Below are positions 9,103 through 20,183 of a DNA stretch of 64,000 nt, one piece after another. The stretch is taken from positions 124,001 to 188,000 of the forward strand of contig NZ_VIUE01000001.1 in assembly GCF_007828215.1 (NCBI RefSeq), in the 5' to 3' direction. A model generated the notes under the pieces. It did not search any database. It had not been told where the DNA came from and saw nothing but the letters and a program-made list of their open reading frames with translations. The translations under genes were made by a program, and so were the position numbers. This stretch comes from Pseudomonas sp. SJZ074. GTDB taxonomy: Bacteria > Pseudomonadota > Gammaproteobacteria > Pseudomonadales > Pseudomonadaceae. Every line of letters begins with the position of its first letter. The stretch's first letter is position 1.

Positions 9103-9194
9103 GAAGCAGCGGCAAGTGACGAGCCGCAAGCTGCAAGTTAGACCCCACTCTGCTTTTAACTTGCAGCTTGTAGCTTGAAGCTCCTAGCTGCTCC
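9103..9194. repeat. Intergenic inverted repeat between gcvP and sdaA (AGCTGCAAGTT/AACTTGCAGCTTG)
   Basis: The left arm GAGCCGCAAGCTGCAAGTT and the right arm AACTTGCAGCTTGTAGCTTG form a long imperfect hairpin about 80 bases across. The arms consist of variants of AAGCTGCAAG/CTTGTAGCTTG, a known kind of dispersed Pseudomonas intergenic repeat. It occupies the position where P. aeruginosa has glyA2 in the equivalent operon. It has no T-run, so it may tune rather than end transcription. Confidence 0.7.
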
Positions 9195-9209
9195 CCCAAG
9201 GAGCCTCCT

Positions 9210-10586
<1,377 letters not shown>

Positions 10587-10621
10587 TGCGCGCCTCTCTC
10601 TTCATTTTTCCCGGAGCTGAT

Positions 10622-11746
10622 ATGTCCACCGAACAACTGCTGAAGACCCCGCTACATTCCCTGCACCTGGAACTCGGCGCCCGCATGGTGCCGTTCGCCG
10701 GCTACGACATGCCGGTGCAGTACCCATTGGGGGTCATGAAAGAACATCAGCACACCCGTGAACAGGCCGGGCTGTTCGACGTGTCCCACATGGGCCAGAT
10801 CCGCCTGACCGGCGCGGGCGCCGCCCAGGCCCTGGAAACCCTGGTACCGGTGGACATCATCGATCTGCCAGTGGGCATGCAGCGCTACGCCATGTTCACC
10901 AACGCCAATGGCGGCATTCTCGACGACCTGATGGTCGCCAACCTGGGCAACGACGAACTGTTCCTGGTGGTCAACGCGGCGTGCAAGGATCAGGACCTGG
11001 CCCATTTGCGCACTCACATCGGCAGCCAGTGCGACATCGAGCCACTGTTCGAGGCCCGCGCCCTGCTCGCCCTGCAAGGCCCGGCGGCCGTTACCGTGCT
11101 GGCTCGTCTGGCACCGGACGTGGCGAAAATGACCTTCATGCAGTTCCAGCGCGTTACGCTGCTGGGCGTGGACTGCTTTGTCAGCCGTTCGGGCTACACC
11201 GGTGAAGACGGTTTCGAAATCTCCGTGCCCGCTGCCAATGCGGAAAAACTTGCCCGCGCCCTGCTGGCGGAACCGGAAGTCGCCGCCATCGGCCTCGGTG
11301 CCCGTGACTCCCTGCGCCTGGAAGCCGGCCTGTGCCTCTACGGCCACGACATGAACACCGAGACGACGCCGGTCGAAGCCAGCCTGCTGTGGGCCATCTC
11401 CAAGGTCCGTCGTGCCGACGGTGCCCGCGCAGGTGGCTTCCCGGGCGCTGAAACCGTGTTCGCCCAGCAACACAATGGTGTGAGCCGTAAACGCGTCGGC
11501 TTGCTGCCCCAGGAACGCACACCGGTGCGCGAAGGCGCGGAAATCGTCAACGAGGCCGGTGAGATCATCGGTACGGTGTGCAGCGGCGGCTTCGGTCCGA
11601 CCCTGGGCGGTCCCTTGGCGATGGGTTATCTGGACGCTGCCTATACCGCCCTGGAAACACCAGTCTGGGCCATCGTCCGTGGGAAAAAGGTGCCTTTGCT
11701 TGTAAGCAAAATGCCATTCGTTGCACAACGCTACTACCGTGGCTGA
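10622..11746 (+). CDS. gcvT: Aminomethyltransferase (glycine cleavage T protein)
   Basis: A 374-residue T protein. It releases ammonia from the aminomethyl-lipoyl H protein and makes 5,10-methylene-tetrahydrofolate. Family signatures are [11 protein letters not shown] near the N-terminus, [20 protein letters not shown] and [19 protein letters not shown]. The ATG at 10622 sits 35 bp after sdaA and gives the standard length; in-frame codons further upstream lie within sdaA. Last gene of the gcv operon; no clear terminator follows immediately. Confidence 0.97.
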   Translation: MSTEQLLKTPLHSLHLELGARMVPFAGYDMPVQYPLGVMKEHQHTREQAGLFDVSHMGQIRLTGAGAAQALETLVPVDIIDLPVGMQRYAMFTNANGGILDDLMVANLGNDELFLVVNAACKDQDLAHLRTHIGSQCDIEPLFEARALLALQGPAAVTVLARLAPDVAKMTFMQFQRVTLLGVDCFVSRSGYTGEDGFEISVPAANAEKLARALLAEPEVAAIGLGARDSLRLEAGLCLYGHDMNTETTPVEASLLWAISKVRRADGARAGGFPGAETVFAQQHNGVSRKRVGLLPQERTPVREGAEIVNEAGEIIGTVCSGGFGPTLGGPLAMGYLDAAYTALETPVWAIVRGKKVPLLVSKMPFVAQRYYRG

Positions 11747-11946
11747 TTGACTGTTTCTATAAGTAACGCGATTGCGTTATACGTGCACTAATGTGTAACG
11801 CAACCGCCATAAAAAGGTGCATTTATTTCCTATTCAACGGTGTTTATATCGTTGGCAAACAATTGAACTCGCCTATCGATTAAGCCCAGGCCAACGAAGC
11901 GCATAAATGGCGGCAAGCTGAGGAAAACCGGGCCCTTTAGAGGGGG

Positions 11947-11976
11947 TTGTTTTTTCATTCGTAGTTGGCGTAGAGT
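11947..11976 (+). promoter_or_regulatory. Candidate promoter of the cold-shock gene
   Basis: TTGTTT, an 18-bp spacer and TAGAGT would start transcription near 11983, leaving about 160 bases of untranslated leader before the csp ATG. Long leaders are characteristic of cspA-family mRNAs. The 395-bp gap after gcvT (11747-12141) holds this element, an adjacent small CCCT/AGGG hairpin with a T-run at about 11930-11955 that might end the gcv operon, and nothing else I recognise. Confidence 0.35.
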
Positions 11977-12141
11977 TTGGTCACTGTGTTTGCATGGGTC
12001 GCTTGGAATCGTGACCTGGGCAGTAGCCTATGAAGTTCGCTACATCCCGTTCGACGTCTCTTACTTTCCTGCAACCCAGCCCCAGTACTCTTTCCAGTGA
12101 AAGAGGCTGTCATCAATTTAAGCGTCAAAGGAAATAAGAAA

Positions 12142-12354
12142 ATGGCTGAGCGTCAGAGCGGTACCGTCAAGTGGTTCAACGACGAAAAGGGTTTTGGTTT
12201 TATCACTCCTGAAAGCGGTCCGGATCTGTTCGTACATTTCCGTGCCATCCAGGGCAGCGGCTTCAAAAGCCTGAAGGAAGGCCAGAAGGTCACCTTCGTT
12301 GCCGTGCAAGGCCAGAAAGGCATGCAGGCTGACGAGGTTGTCGCCGAAGCCTAA
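12142..12354 (+). CDS. Cold-shock protein (CspA family)
   Basis: A 70-residue single-domain cold-shock protein. RNP1 (KGFGFI, residues about 16-21) and RNP2 (LFVHFRAI) are intact. It binds single-stranded RNA or DNA and acts as an RNA chaperone or antiterminator. The ATG at 12142 has AAAGGA nine bases upstream and gives the family-standard [13 protein letters not shown] start; an earlier in-frame ATG would add unconserved residues. A strong terminator follows. Confidence 0.96.
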   Translation: MAERQSGTVKWFNDEKGFGFITPESGPDLFVHFRAIQGSGFKSLKEGQKVTFVAVQGQKGMQADEVVAEA

Positions 12355-12368
12355 GCTTTCGCGACCCC

Positions 12369-12400
12369 AAAAGCCCCTGATTGATATCAGGGGCTTTTTT
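12369..12400 (+). terminator. Rho-independent terminator after the cold-shock gene
   Basis: A perfect stem AAGCCCCTGA/TCAGGGGCTT with a six-base loop, followed by a T-run, 15 bp after the csp stop codon. Confidence 0.93.
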
Positions 12401-12447
12401 ATGGGCGTAAATCCGTAGAATGAGCTTCTTTTTGGTCCGAGGCCGTC

Positions 12448-12936
12448 ATGCCGAAACACCTGCTCACCCCTCAGGGCGACTTCCCTCCCGTCGGCCTGGG
12501 TCGTCGCCTGGCGGCGATGTTCTATGACTTTCTGCTGTGCACGGCGTTGCTGATCGTCACCAGTGGCGTCTACAAGATGATCCAGATGGGAATCATCGGC
12601 GAAGAGAAAATGCGCGCCCTCACCGAGGCCGGCGCACTGGATGGCGACCCGTTGCTCTCCACCGTGCTGCTGTTCGTACTGTTCGGTTTCTTCGCCAAGT
12701 TCTGGACCCACAACGGCCAGACCCTAGGCATGCAGGTGTGGGGCGTCCGCGTACAGAACGCCGATGGCACGGCCATCAGCCTGTGGCAGGCGCTGTTGCG
12801 GTTCGTGGTGTCGATTGCCTCATGGCTGCCGGTGGGGCTGGGCTTTCTCTGGTCGTTGTTCGACAAACGCAAGCGCAGCTGGCATGACATCTACTCGGAT
12901 ACGCAATTGGTGCGGATTCCCAAGAAGACCAAGTGA
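12448..12936 (+). CDS. RDD family membrane protein
   Basis: A 162-residue protein with the RDD domain: GLGRRLAAMFYDFLLCTALL is the Arg-Asp-bearing first membrane segment (D is present in FYDF), then KFWTHNGQTLGMQVWGVRV and a C-terminal helix followed by KRKRSWHDIYSDTQLV. About three membrane segments. The RDD family has no agreed function; some members are linked to ion or solute transport. It lies between csp and nadA, an order also seen in other pseudomonads. Confidence 0.88.
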   Translation: MPKHLLTPQGDFPPVGLGRRLAAMFYDFLLCTALLIVTSGVYKMIQMGIIGEEKMRALTEAGALDGDPLLSTVLLFVLFGFFAKFWTHNGQTLGMQVWGVRVQNADGTAISLWQALLRFVVSIASWLPVGLGFLWSLFDKRKRSWHDIYSDTQLVRIPKKTK

Positions 12937-12945
12937 TTCACACGT

Positions 12946-13049
12946 CTCGTTCCCACGCTCTGCGTGGGAATGCAGCCAAGGACGCTCCGCGTCCCAAAGC
13001 CGAACGCGGAGCGTCCGTAGAGACATTCCCACGCGGAGCGTGGGAACGA
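12946..13049. repeat. Long palindromic repeat (CGTTCCCACGCTC family)
   Basis: The outer arms CTCGTTCCCACGCTCTGCGT and the reverse-complementary end GCGGAGCGTGGGAACGA enclose inner arms GGACGCTCCGCGTCC and GAACGCGGAGCGTCC. The whole 104-bp element can fold into a nested hairpin. Its sequence is unrelated to the GTGGGAGCGGG REP family, so it is a second repeat family. It lies between convergent genes. Confidence 0.8.
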
Positions 13050-13059
13050 ACATCAGGGC

Positions 13060-14118
13060 TCAGGCATTCCCCGCCAGCTTCATCCGCGCCGCCTGGGTGA
13101 AGTCCAGCATGCGCTTGAGCGGGCGAATGGCCTGGGGGATCAACGCCGGGTCGACGAAGATCTCGTTAGTGCCTTCCTGCAGGCTCTTGAGGGTACGCTC
13201 CAGGGTATTCATCGCCATCCACGGGCAGTGCGCGCAACTGCGGCAGGCCGCGCCGTTGCCGGCAGTCGGGGCTTCGATGAAGACCTTGTCCGGGCACAGC
13301 TGCTGCATCTTGTAGAAGATGCCACGGTCAGTGGCAACGATCAGCGTCTTGTTCGGCAGGCTCTGGGCCGCGGCGATCAGTTGGCTGGTGGAGCCCACGG
13401 CGTCCGCCAGTTCGATCACCGAAGTCGGCGACTCCGGGTGCACCAGGATCGCGGCGTCCGGGTACAGGGCCTTCATGTCCTCCAATTGCTTGGACTTGAA
13501 TTCCTCGTGGACGATGCAGGCGCCGTCCCAGAGCAGCATGTCGGCGCCGGTCTTGCGTTGGATATACGTGCCCAGGTGCTTGTCCGGGCCCCAGATGATC
13601 GTCTCGCCGTTGTCCATCAGGCTCTCGACGATTTCCAGCGCACAGCTGGACGTCACCACCCAATCGGCACGGGCCTTGACCGCCGCCGACGTGTTGGCAT
13701 ACACCACCACGGTACGCTCCGGATGCTGGTCGCAGAACGCCGAGAACTCGTCCACCGGGCAACCGAGGTCCAGAGAGCAGGTGGCTTCCAAGGTCGGCAT
13801 CAACACGCGTTTTTCAGGATTGAGGATCTTGGCGGTCTCGCCCATGAACCGGACCCCGGCCACCACCACGGTCTTGGCCGGGTGGGCATTGCCGAAGCGG
13901 GCCATTTCCAGGGAGTCGGACACGCAGCCGCCGGTTTCCTCGGCCAGGGCTTGGATGATCGGGTCACAGTAGAAGTGCGCGACCAGCACCGCGTCCTGAG
14001 CCTTGAGCTCGGCGGCGATGGCGGCGCGGTACCAGGCTTCTTGCTCGGCACTCAGCGGCTTGGGCTGTTTGGCGTCGAGGTGAGCCTGGACCAGAAGACG
14101 TTCGGAAATTTGGGTCAT
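13060..14118 (-). CDS. nadA: Quinolinate synthase A
   Basis: A 352-residue quinolinate synthase. It condenses iminoaspartate with dihydroxyacetone phosphate in NAD biosynthesis. The three cluster-binding cysteine regions are [25 protein letters not shown] and [13 protein letters not shown], consistent with one 4Fe-4S cluster. The ATG at 14118 gives the expected length; the upstream in-frame extension is unconserved. The neighbouring core gene context makes nadA a likely left boundary of the accessory region that ends at tRNA-Lys. Confidence 0.97.
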   Translation of the reverse strand: MTQISERLLVQAHLDAKQPKPLSAEQEAWYRAAIAAELKAQDAVLVAHFYCDPIIQALAEETGGCVSDSLEMARFGNAHPAKTVVVAGVRFMGETAKILNPEKRVLMPTLEATCSLDLGCPVDEFSAFCDQHPERTVVVYANTSAAVKARADWVVTSSCALEIVESLMDNGETIIWGPDKHLGTYIQRKTGADMLLWDGACIVHEEFKSKQLEDMKALYPDAAILVHPESPTSVIELADAVGSTSQLIAAAQSLPNKTLIVATDRGIFYKMQQLCPDKVFIEAPTAGNGAACRSCAHCPWMAMNTLERTLKSLQEGTNEIFVDPALIPQAIRPLKRMLDFTQAARMKLAGNA

Positions 14119-14346
14119 GTTCGCAAGACCTGCAGGCGCATTTGCGCGAAAGTCGAGTATACACCCGGCTCCGGACCACTCGGGTACCGCCGGGAAAGTG
14201 GGTATCAATCAGGCACGGGACAACGTGAAGCCGGCAAGGCTACAGAATATCCTGCCGATGCAAAAGATCATTCTGATCAGTACCTGGCCGGCACGCTCCA
14301 ACGCCATCAAACACTGCATCGCTGGCGAACGGAGGGGCGAACCAAC

Positions 14347-14363
14347 CTGACTGAAATGTAATC
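14347..14363 (+). promoter_or_regulatory. Candidate cop box (CopR-type site)
   Basis: CTGACTGAAATGTAATC about 90 bp upstream of copA resembles the cop box bound by the copper response regulator CopR in Pseudomonas (TGAC...TGTAAT pattern, recalled from the literature). No copRS genes lie in the window. The 336-bp gap between nadA and copA holds this box and otherwise nothing recognisable. Confidence 0.4.
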
Positions 14364-14454
14364 ACCCGCCCCGCTCGCCTATGTCATTTTTGCTTCACAC
14401 CTGCACGGGGATTGCCCCCATGCACGTTGCGAATCGACGGATGGACTTTTATCG

Positions 14455-16260
14455 ATGCAAACAAAAACTTCCCGGCGCACCTTCGTAAAGGGCCTGACCG
14501 CTGGCGGCATCCTGGGTGGTCTGGGCCTGTGGCGCCCCCCTGTCTGGGCGGTGACCGGCCCAGGCCAGCCCAATGTACTGAGCGGCACCGATTTCGACCT
14601 GTTCATCGGCGAAAGCCCGGTCAATTTCACTGGTCATCCCCGCATAGCCCAGACCATCAACGGCGGCATTCCCGGCCCACTGCTGCGCTGGCGCGAAGGC
14701 GACACGGTGACCCTTCGGGTGCGCAATCGCTTGAAAGACACCACATCCATCCATTGGCACGGCATTCTCCTGCCAGCCAACATGGACGGCGTGCCAGGGT
14801 TGAGCTTCAAGGGCATCGAACCCGATGGCCAGTACGTCTATCAATTCAAGGTCCGCCAGAACGGCACGTACTGGTACCACAGCCATTCCGGGTTCCAGGA
14901 GCAATCCGGGGTGTATGGCCCGCTGGTCATCGATGCCCGGGAACCCGAGCCCTTCCAGTACGAACGGGACTACGTGGTGATGCTCACCGATTGGACCGAC
15001 GAAGACCCCGCCGACGTCATCCGCAAACTCAAGAAGCAGTCGGACTACTACAACTACAACAAACGCACCGTCGGCGACTTCATCGACGATGTCGCCAGCA
15101 AGGGCTGGGGCGCCACCGTGGCCGATCGCAAGATGTGGGCCGAGATGAAAATGAACCCCACCGACCTGGCGGACGTCAGTGGCACGACCTACACCTACCT
15201 GATGAACGGCCAGGCGCCGGACATGAACTGGACCGGCCTGTTCAAGCCCGGCGAGCGGATTCGCCTGCGCTTTATCAACGGTTCGTCCATGACCTACTTC
15301 GACGTGAGCATCCCCGGCCTGAAAATGACCGTGGTCGCCTCCGATGGCCAATACGTCAATCCGGTGTCCGTCGACGAGTTCCGGATCGCCGTGGCCGAAA
15401 CCTACGACGTCATCATCGAGCCCACCGAGCAGGCCTACACCTTGTTCGCCCAGTCGATGGACCGCACCGGGTATGCCCGTGGCACCCTGGCGACCCACGC
15501 CGGACTCTCGGCCCCGGTCCCACCGCTGGACCCGCGACCACTGGTGACCATGGACGACATGGGCATGGGCGGCATGGATCATGGATCGATGCAGGGCATG
15601 GATCACAGCAAGATGCCCGCAATGGATCACGCTGCCATGCAGGACATGCAGGGCATGGATCAAGGCGAAATGTCGACCATGGATCAGGGTGACATGCCGA
15701 TGATGAACCACGGCGCCATGCCCGGCATGGGCAACATGCCGTCCCATCCGGCATCGGAGCAAGGCAACCCACTGGTGGACATGCAGGCCATGAGCGTCAA
15801 GCCCAAGCTCGACGACCCGGGCATGGGCCTGCGCAACAATGGTCGCAAGGTGCTGACCTATGCGGACCTGCGCAGCAGCTTCCCAGACCCGGACGGCCGC
15901 GAACCGGGTCGCACCATCGAATTGCACCTGACCGGACACATGGAAAAATTCGTCTGGTCATTCAACGGCGTGAAGTTCTCCGACGCCGAGCCGTTGCTGT
16001 TCAAGTACGGCGAACGGCTGCGCATCGTGCTGATCAACGACACCATGATGACTCACCCCATCCATCTGCACGGCATGTGGAGCGACCTGGAAGACGAAAA
16101 CGGTCAGTTCATGGTGCGCAAGCACACCCTCGACGTGCCGCCCGGTTCCAGGCGCAGCTACCGGGTCACCGCCGATGCCCTCGGACGCTGGGCGTATCAC
16201 TGTCACCTGCTCTTCCATATGGAAATGGGCATGTTCCGTGAAATCCGGGTACAGGAATGA
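14455..16260 (+). CDS. copA: Copper resistance multicopper oxidase CopA
   Basis: A 601-residue periplasmic multicopper oxidase. The N-terminus [15 protein letters not shown] is a twin-arginine signal. All copper-site motifs are present: [27 protein letters not shown] and [15 protein letters not shown] Met/His-rich stretch at about residues 365-430 contains repeated MxGMDH units that bind Cu(I). The protein oxidises and sequesters copper in the periplasm. First of four cop genes; copB follows with an 11-bp gap. Length and motifs are normal for plasmid- or chromosome-borne CopA. Confidence 0.96.
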   Translation: MQTKTSRRTFVKGLTAGGILGGLGLWRPPVWAVTGPGQPNVLSGTDFDLFIGESPVNFTGHPRIAQTINGGIPGPLLRWREGDTVTLRVRNRLKDTTSIHWHGILLPANMDGVPGLSFKGIEPDGQYVYQFKVRQNGTYWYHSHSGFQEQSGVYGPLVIDAREPEPFQYERDYVVMLTDWTDEDPADVIRKLKKQSDYYNYNKRTVGDFIDDVASKGWGATVADRKMWAEMKMNPTDLADVSGTTYTYLMNGQAPDMNWTGLFKPGERIRLRFINGSSMTYFDVSIPGLKMTVVASDGQYVNPVSVDEFRIAVAETYDVIIEPTEQAYTLFAQSMDRTGYARGTLATHAGLSAPVPPLDPRPLVTMDDMGMGGMDHGSMQGMDHSKMPAMDHAAMQDMQGMDQGEMSTMDQGDMPMMNHGAMPGMGNMPSHPASEQGNPLVDMQAMSVKPKLDDPGMGLRNNGRKVLTYADLRSSFPDPDGREPGRTIELHLTGHMEKFVWSFNGVKFSDAEPLLFKYGERLRIVLINDTMMTHPIHLHGMWSDLEDENGQFMVRKHTLDVPPGSRRSYRVTADALGRWAYHCHLLFHMEMGMFREIRVQE

Positions 16261-16271
16261 GGAGCCGAACC

Positions 16272-17183
16272 ATGACCCGCCACATTCAATCCCCCCTCCT
16301 GTCGATGATGGTCATGGCCGGCCTGGCACAAGGCATCGCCGCGCCCGCCTGGGCAGCCGGCAACGCTATGCCAGGCATGGATCACAGCCAGATGCAGGGC
16401 ATGGACCACGGCCAGATGCAAGGCATGGATTCAATGCAGGACATGCAGTCGATGGAGCCGCCCAGGACCACCAGCCGCACGCCGATCCCCGAACTGACCG
16501 CCGCCGATCGCGCAGCGGTCTATGAGGACCACGGCGGCCATAGGATGAATGACAGCGCGCTCAACTCATTCTTCCTGGTCAATCAATTGGAATGGCAAGG
16601 CGCCGACGAAGGCAACGCACTGAGTTGGGACGCCTCCGGCTGGATCGGCGGCGACATCGATCGGTTGTGGCTGCGCACCGAAGGCGAACGCACCAACGGC
16701 AAGACTGAAGAAGCCGAACTCCAGGCCCTTTGGGGTCACGCCATCAGCCCCTGGTGGGAGGTAGTGGCCGGCGTGCGCCAGGACTTCAAGCCGGACGAGC
16801 CACAAACCTGGGCTGCCTTGGGCATCCAGGGCATGGCGCTGTACAACTTCGAAACCCAAGCCACGGCCTATCTCGGCGAGAACGGCCAGAGCGCCATGCG
16901 CCTGGAAGGCGACTACGACATCCTGTTGACCAACCGCCTGATCCTGCAACCCACTGCCGAAGCCAATTTCCATGGCAAGAACGATCCGGCACGCGCGGTG
17001 GGTTCAGGGTTATCGAACACCGAACTGGGCCTGCGGCTTCGTTATGAAATCCGTCGCGAATTCGCCCCTTACATCGGCGTCACCTGGAACCGCACCCATG
17101 GCAACACCGCCGACTACGCCCGCGAAGAAGGCGATGACCGTAGCGAGGCACGCCTGGTCCTGGGCGTGCGCATGTGGTTCTGA
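16272..17183 (+). CDS. copB: Copper resistance outer-membrane protein CopB
   Basis: A 303-residue protein with a signal peptide ([20 protein letters not shown]) and an N-terminal Met/His repeat ([20 protein letters not shown]) that echoes the repeats in CopA. The C-terminal two thirds is beta-rich with alternating aromatics, ending WF, as expected for an outer-membrane barrel. The ATG at 16272 follows a GGAG overlapping the copA stop region; an ATG at 16257 overlapping the copA stop lacks proper spacing. Known role: copper binding and resistance with CopA. Confidence 0.94.
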   Translation: MTRHIQSPLLSMMVMAGLAQGIAAPAWAAGNAMPGMDHSQMQGMDHGQMQGMDSMQDMQSMEPPRTTSRTPIPELTAADRAAVYEDHGGHRMNDSALNSFFLVNQLEWQGADEGNALSWDASGWIGGDIDRLWLRTEGERTNGKTEEAELQALWGHAISPWWEVVAGVRQDFKPDEPQTWAALGIQGMALYNFETQATAYLGENGQSAMRLEGDYDILLTNRLILQPTAEANFHGKNDPARAVGSGLSNTELGLRLRYEIRREFAPYIGVTWNRTHGNTADYAREEGDDRSEARLVLGVRMWF

Positions 17184-17239
17184 CGGATTGAGCCCCTTCA
17201 TTTCCCAAAAAACTAGAAAACCGTTGTAGGAGTCCTTGC

Positions 17240-17626
17240 ATGTCATTCATCAAAAACACTGTGATCACCGTCGCGTTGTCCACCGGGCTGCTGAGCAGCG
17301 GCCTGACCCAGGCACACCCCAAGCTGCTGTCCACCACCCCTGCCGAAGGCTCGCAGGGATCGGCACCGGAGAAAATCGAGCTGCACTTTTCCGAGAACCT
17401 GATGATCAAGTTCTCCGGCGCCAAGCTGCTGATGACCGAGATGCCCGGCATGTCGGCCCATTCGCCGATGCCTATGCCGGCCAAGGTATCGGGCAGCGAA
17501 GACCCCAAGACCATGGTCATCGTCCCGAATACCCCGCTCATGTCGGGCACCTATCAGGTCCAATGGCGCGCGGTATCGTCCGATACTCACCCGATCACCG
17601 GCAACGTCACATTCAAGGTGAAGTGA
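17240..17626 (+). CDS. copC: Periplasmic copper-binding protein CopC
   Basis: A 128-residue protein with a signal peptide ending TQA, giving a mature N-terminus HPKLLSTTPAEG. The free N-terminal His is a Cu(II) ligand in CopC. The Met-rich Cu(I) loop MPGMSAHSPMPMP is present, and SSDTHPITG supplies a further His. It works as a periplasmic copper carrier with CopD. A GGAG lies nine bases before the ATG. Its stop is one base from the copD start. Confidence 0.95.
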   Translation: MSFIKNTVITVALSTGLLSSGLTQAHPKLLSTTPAEGSQGSAPEKIELHFSENLMIKFSGAKLLMTEMPGMSAHSPMPMPAKVSGSEDPKTMVIVPNTPLMSGTYQVQWRAVSSDTHPITGNVTFKVK

Positions 17627-17627
17627 G

Positions 17628-18554
17628 TTGAGCGACTCGATCGACATAGCGCTGATCAACATCGCTCTACGCCTGGCCCTCTATCTGGATCTGATGTTGC
17701 TGTTCGGCCTGGCGGTTTTCGGCCTTTATGGTCTGCGGGGCCAGGAACGAAGGTCGGGTGAAGTGTTGCCTTTCGCATGGCTGCTGGCGAGCACGGCCAT
17801 CATCGGCGTGCTGCTGTCCATCGCTGGCATGCTGTGCATGGTCTGGGCCATGAGCGGCGTGACGGATTGGACCGAGTTGCGACCGCACCTTGAGATGATG
17901 GTATTGGAGACTGACGTGGGGTCGAGCTGGAGTCTGCGGATCCTGGCATTGATGCTGACCGTTGTCGCCGCGACGCAAAGCAGACACAGACCGACCGCCA
18001 GCCTGTGGCTGGGCACGCTGGCCGCAGGCGTGGCCCTTGCGACACTGGCGTGGGCCGGCCATGGCGCCATGGACGAAGGCGAACGACGGAGCTGGCACTT
18101 CATCACTGACTTTTTGCACCTGTGGGCGGCGGGTGCCTGGGTCGGCGCGTTGGCAGCGTTTGTACTGCTGCTTCGCCAGGCCGAACAGCGCTTGTCAGTG
18201 CTGTCTCGAACCCTGACCGGTTTCGAAAGAGTCGGGGCGGTGATCGTGCTGATCATCAGCGTGACCGGCGTGATGAACTATCTGTTCATCGTCGGCCCGA
18301 GCATCGACGGACTGTTCGACAGCACCTACGGTCAGTTGCTGACACTCAAACTCGTCCTGTTCGGAGTCATGCTGGTGTTCGCCGCACTGAACCGTTTTCA
18401 TCTGAGCCCACAGTTGGAACGGGCCAGGCAAACCGGCGAACACAGTATCGCCGTGGGAGCCTTGCGGCGCAGTATGGTGCTCGAGTTTTCAGTGGCAGCG
18501 GTCATCCTGGCACTGGTGGCCTGGTTGGGGGCGTTGAGCCCGGCGATGCAATAG
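17628..18554 (+). CDS. copD: Copper transport membrane protein CopD
   Basis: A 308-residue polytopic inner-membrane protein with about eight hydrophobic segments, typical of CopD. Conserved motifs include AWAGHGAMDEG and HLWAAGAWVGAL, with membrane His residues that may pass copper. It is thought to move copper into the cytoplasm together with CopC. The start is a TTG immediately after the copC stop, with AAGGTG upstream, so translation is probably coupled. Last gene of copABCD. Confidence 0.92.
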   Translation: MSDSIDIALINIALRLALYLDLMLLFGLAVFGLYGLRGQERRSGEVLPFAWLLASTAIIGVLLSIAGMLCMVWAMSGVTDWTELRPHLEMMVLETDVGSSWSLRILALMLTVVAATQSRHRPTASLWLGTLAAGVALATLAWAGHGAMDEGERRSWHFITDFLHLWAAGAWVGALAAFVLLLRQAEQRLSVLSRTLTGFERVGAVIVLIISVTGVMNYLFIVGPSIDGLFDSTYGQLLTLKLVLFGVMLVFAALNRFHLSPQLERARQTGEHSIAVGALRRSMVLEFSVAAVILALVAWLGALSPAMQ

Positions 18555-18557
18555 CAT

Positions 18558-18752
18558 CTGTGGGAGCAAGCCTGCTCGCGATAGCGGTGGGTCAGCTTGC
18601 GGCGATGTCGGCTCTGCCAGTCATCGCGAGCAGGCTTGCTCCCACAGGGGTCGGCGGCGTCTGCCAATGCTGCTTATATCCGACTCAAATGTTGGAGTGA
18701 GCCTGCTCGCGATGGCAGTGGGTCAACTTGCGGCGATGTCGGCTTTGCCGCC
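18558..18752. repeat. Variant REP pair plus a duplicated half-copy
   Basis: 18558-18648 is a REP pair of a sister family (GTGGGAGCAAGCCTGCTCGCGAT and its inverse). About 45 bases on, 18694-18752 repeats the left REP (GAGCCTGCTCGCGATGGCAG) and the core (GTGGGTCAACTTGCGGCGATG) without the right arm, so the element has been tandemly and partly duplicated. It fills most of the copD-to-transporter gap (18555-18865). Confidence 0.8.
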
Positions 18753-18865
18753 CCCAATCACAGGGTTAATAGCATTTAATCTTTCAATATCCCTGCCCAG
18801 TTTTCAGTTTGCCCCTGCCCTCGCTTCCCGGCCTAAATGGCATTTTTATCAGCCAAGGCTTCGTT

Positions 18866-20053
18866 ATGGAAAATGTTCGAACTTCAAGCACCCACGCCGT
18901 CTGGCTGATGGTCAGTGTGGTGTTGGTGGCGTTGAACCTGCGACCTTCGATGGCCGCGGTCGGGCCATTGTTGTCAGCCATTCGTGGCGACGTACCGTTG
19001 AGTTTCAGCACCGCTTCACTGCTGACCATGCTGCCGGTCATGGCGATGGGCCTGGCGATGTTCCTGGGCATGCGCATTGCCCTGCGCATCGGTGAACATC
19101 GCACCATCGTGCTGTCGCTGTTGATCGTGGGCATCGCCACGGCGTCGCGCCTGTATCTGGACAGCGCCGCCGAGCTGATTGTCAGCGCCGTGGTGGCCGG
19201 GGTCGGGATCGCGCTGATTCAGGCGGTAATGCCGGCCCTGATCAAATCGCGATTCAGCGACAACGTTTCGCTGTTCATGGGGCTGTATGTCACTTCGATC
19301 ATGGGCGGCGCGGCACTGGCAGCGTCGTTTTCGCCCTTCGTCCTGACCCAGACCGGCAGTTGGCGTATTGGACTGGCGATCTGGGCGGTATTGGCGCTGG
19401 TGGCCCTGGGTTGCTGGTACGCCCAGCGCTCGGCCGTCACGCCGCTACCCGACGCTCCGAGCCGGAACAAGGAGTCGTTCTTCGCCAATGGCCGGGCCTG
19501 GCTGCTGGCGATTTTCTTCGGCCTGGGCACTGCGTCCTACACCTGTGTGCTGGCCTGGCTGGCGCCGTACTACGTGGAAAAAGGCTGGAGCGAGCAGCAC
19601 GCGGGCCTGTTGCTGGGGTTCCTGACGGCGATGGAAGTGTTGTCTGGCCTCGTCACCCCGGCCATTGCCAACCGCAGCCAGGATAAGCGCCTGGTGCTGG
19701 CTGTCCTGTTGGCCCTGATCATGGCGGGCTTCTGCGGCCTGATTCTCAGCCCGGACCGCTTCAGCCTGCTGTGGCCTTGCCTGCTGGGGCTGGGCATCGG
19801 TGGCCTGTTCCCGATGAGCCTGATCGTGTCCCTTGATCACTTGGACAATCCACGCCGGGCCGGGGGCCTGACGGCATTCGTGCAGGGCATCGGCTATCTG
19901 ATCGCCGGACTTTCACCGTTGATTGCCGGAATGATCCGCGATCAGTTGGGCAGCTTCGAATGGGCCTGGTGGTCGCTCACCGCGGTCATGGCACTGATGA
20001 TTCTCATGGTGTTGCGCTTCAATCCCAAGCAGTACGCACGGCACATCAGCTAG
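18866..20053 (+). CDS. MFS transporter, CynX/NimT (YeaN-like) family
   Basis: A 395-residue major facilitator with about twelve membrane segments. The start region VALNLRPSMAAVGPLLSAIR is the signature of the cyanate/nitroimidazole CynX-NimT branch. Substrate unknown. The ATG at 18866 has AAGG upstream and starts just before the first membrane helix; an in-frame ATG 57 bp earlier has no site. A hairpin terminator follows. Confidence 0.88.
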   Translation: MENVRTSSTHAVWLMVSVVLVALNLRPSMAAVGPLLSAIRGDVPLSFSTASLLTMLPVMAMGLAMFLGMRIALRIGEHRTIVLSLLIVGIATASRLYLDSAAELIVSAVVAGVGIALIQAVMPALIKSRFSDNVSLFMGLYVTSIMGGAALAASFSPFVLTQTGSWRIGLAIWAVLALVALGCWYAQRSAVTPLPDAPSRNKESFFANGRAWLLAIFFGLGTASYTCVLAWLAPYYVEKGWSEQHAGLLLGFLTAMEVLSGLVTPAIANRSQDKRLVLAVLLALIMAGFCGLILSPDRFSLLWPCLLGLGIGGLFPMSLIVSLDHLDNPRRAGGLTAFVQGIGYLIAGLSPLIAGMIRDQLGSFEWAWWSLTAVMALMILMVLRFNPKQYARHIS

Positions 20054-20078
20054 AGAATCCGTTTGCGTCACCGAGCAA

Positions 20079-20107
20079 AGGGCCGCAATGACTGCGGCCC
20101 TGTCTTT
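20079..20107 (+). terminator. Terminator after the MFS gene
   Basis: A perfect 9-bp stem AGGGCCGCA/TGCGGCCCT with a five-base loop, then GTCTTTATC. Stem is strong, T-run short. Confidence 0.7.
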
Positions 20108-20183
20108 ATCCACCCTACCCATGACGGCTGACGGATTTGTCCATCATGACGTTCCAGTTCTCGAACACAGGAATCAGACATTG

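Noticed and set aside
14117..14350. A 77-codon frame between nadA and copA
   Set aside because: No ribosome-binding site or domain, and it starts within the nadA start region on the opposite strand.
15541..15750. Short repeats in copA resembling a repeat array
   Set aside because: They are in-frame codons for Met/His-rich repeats of CopA, not direct repeats with spacers.
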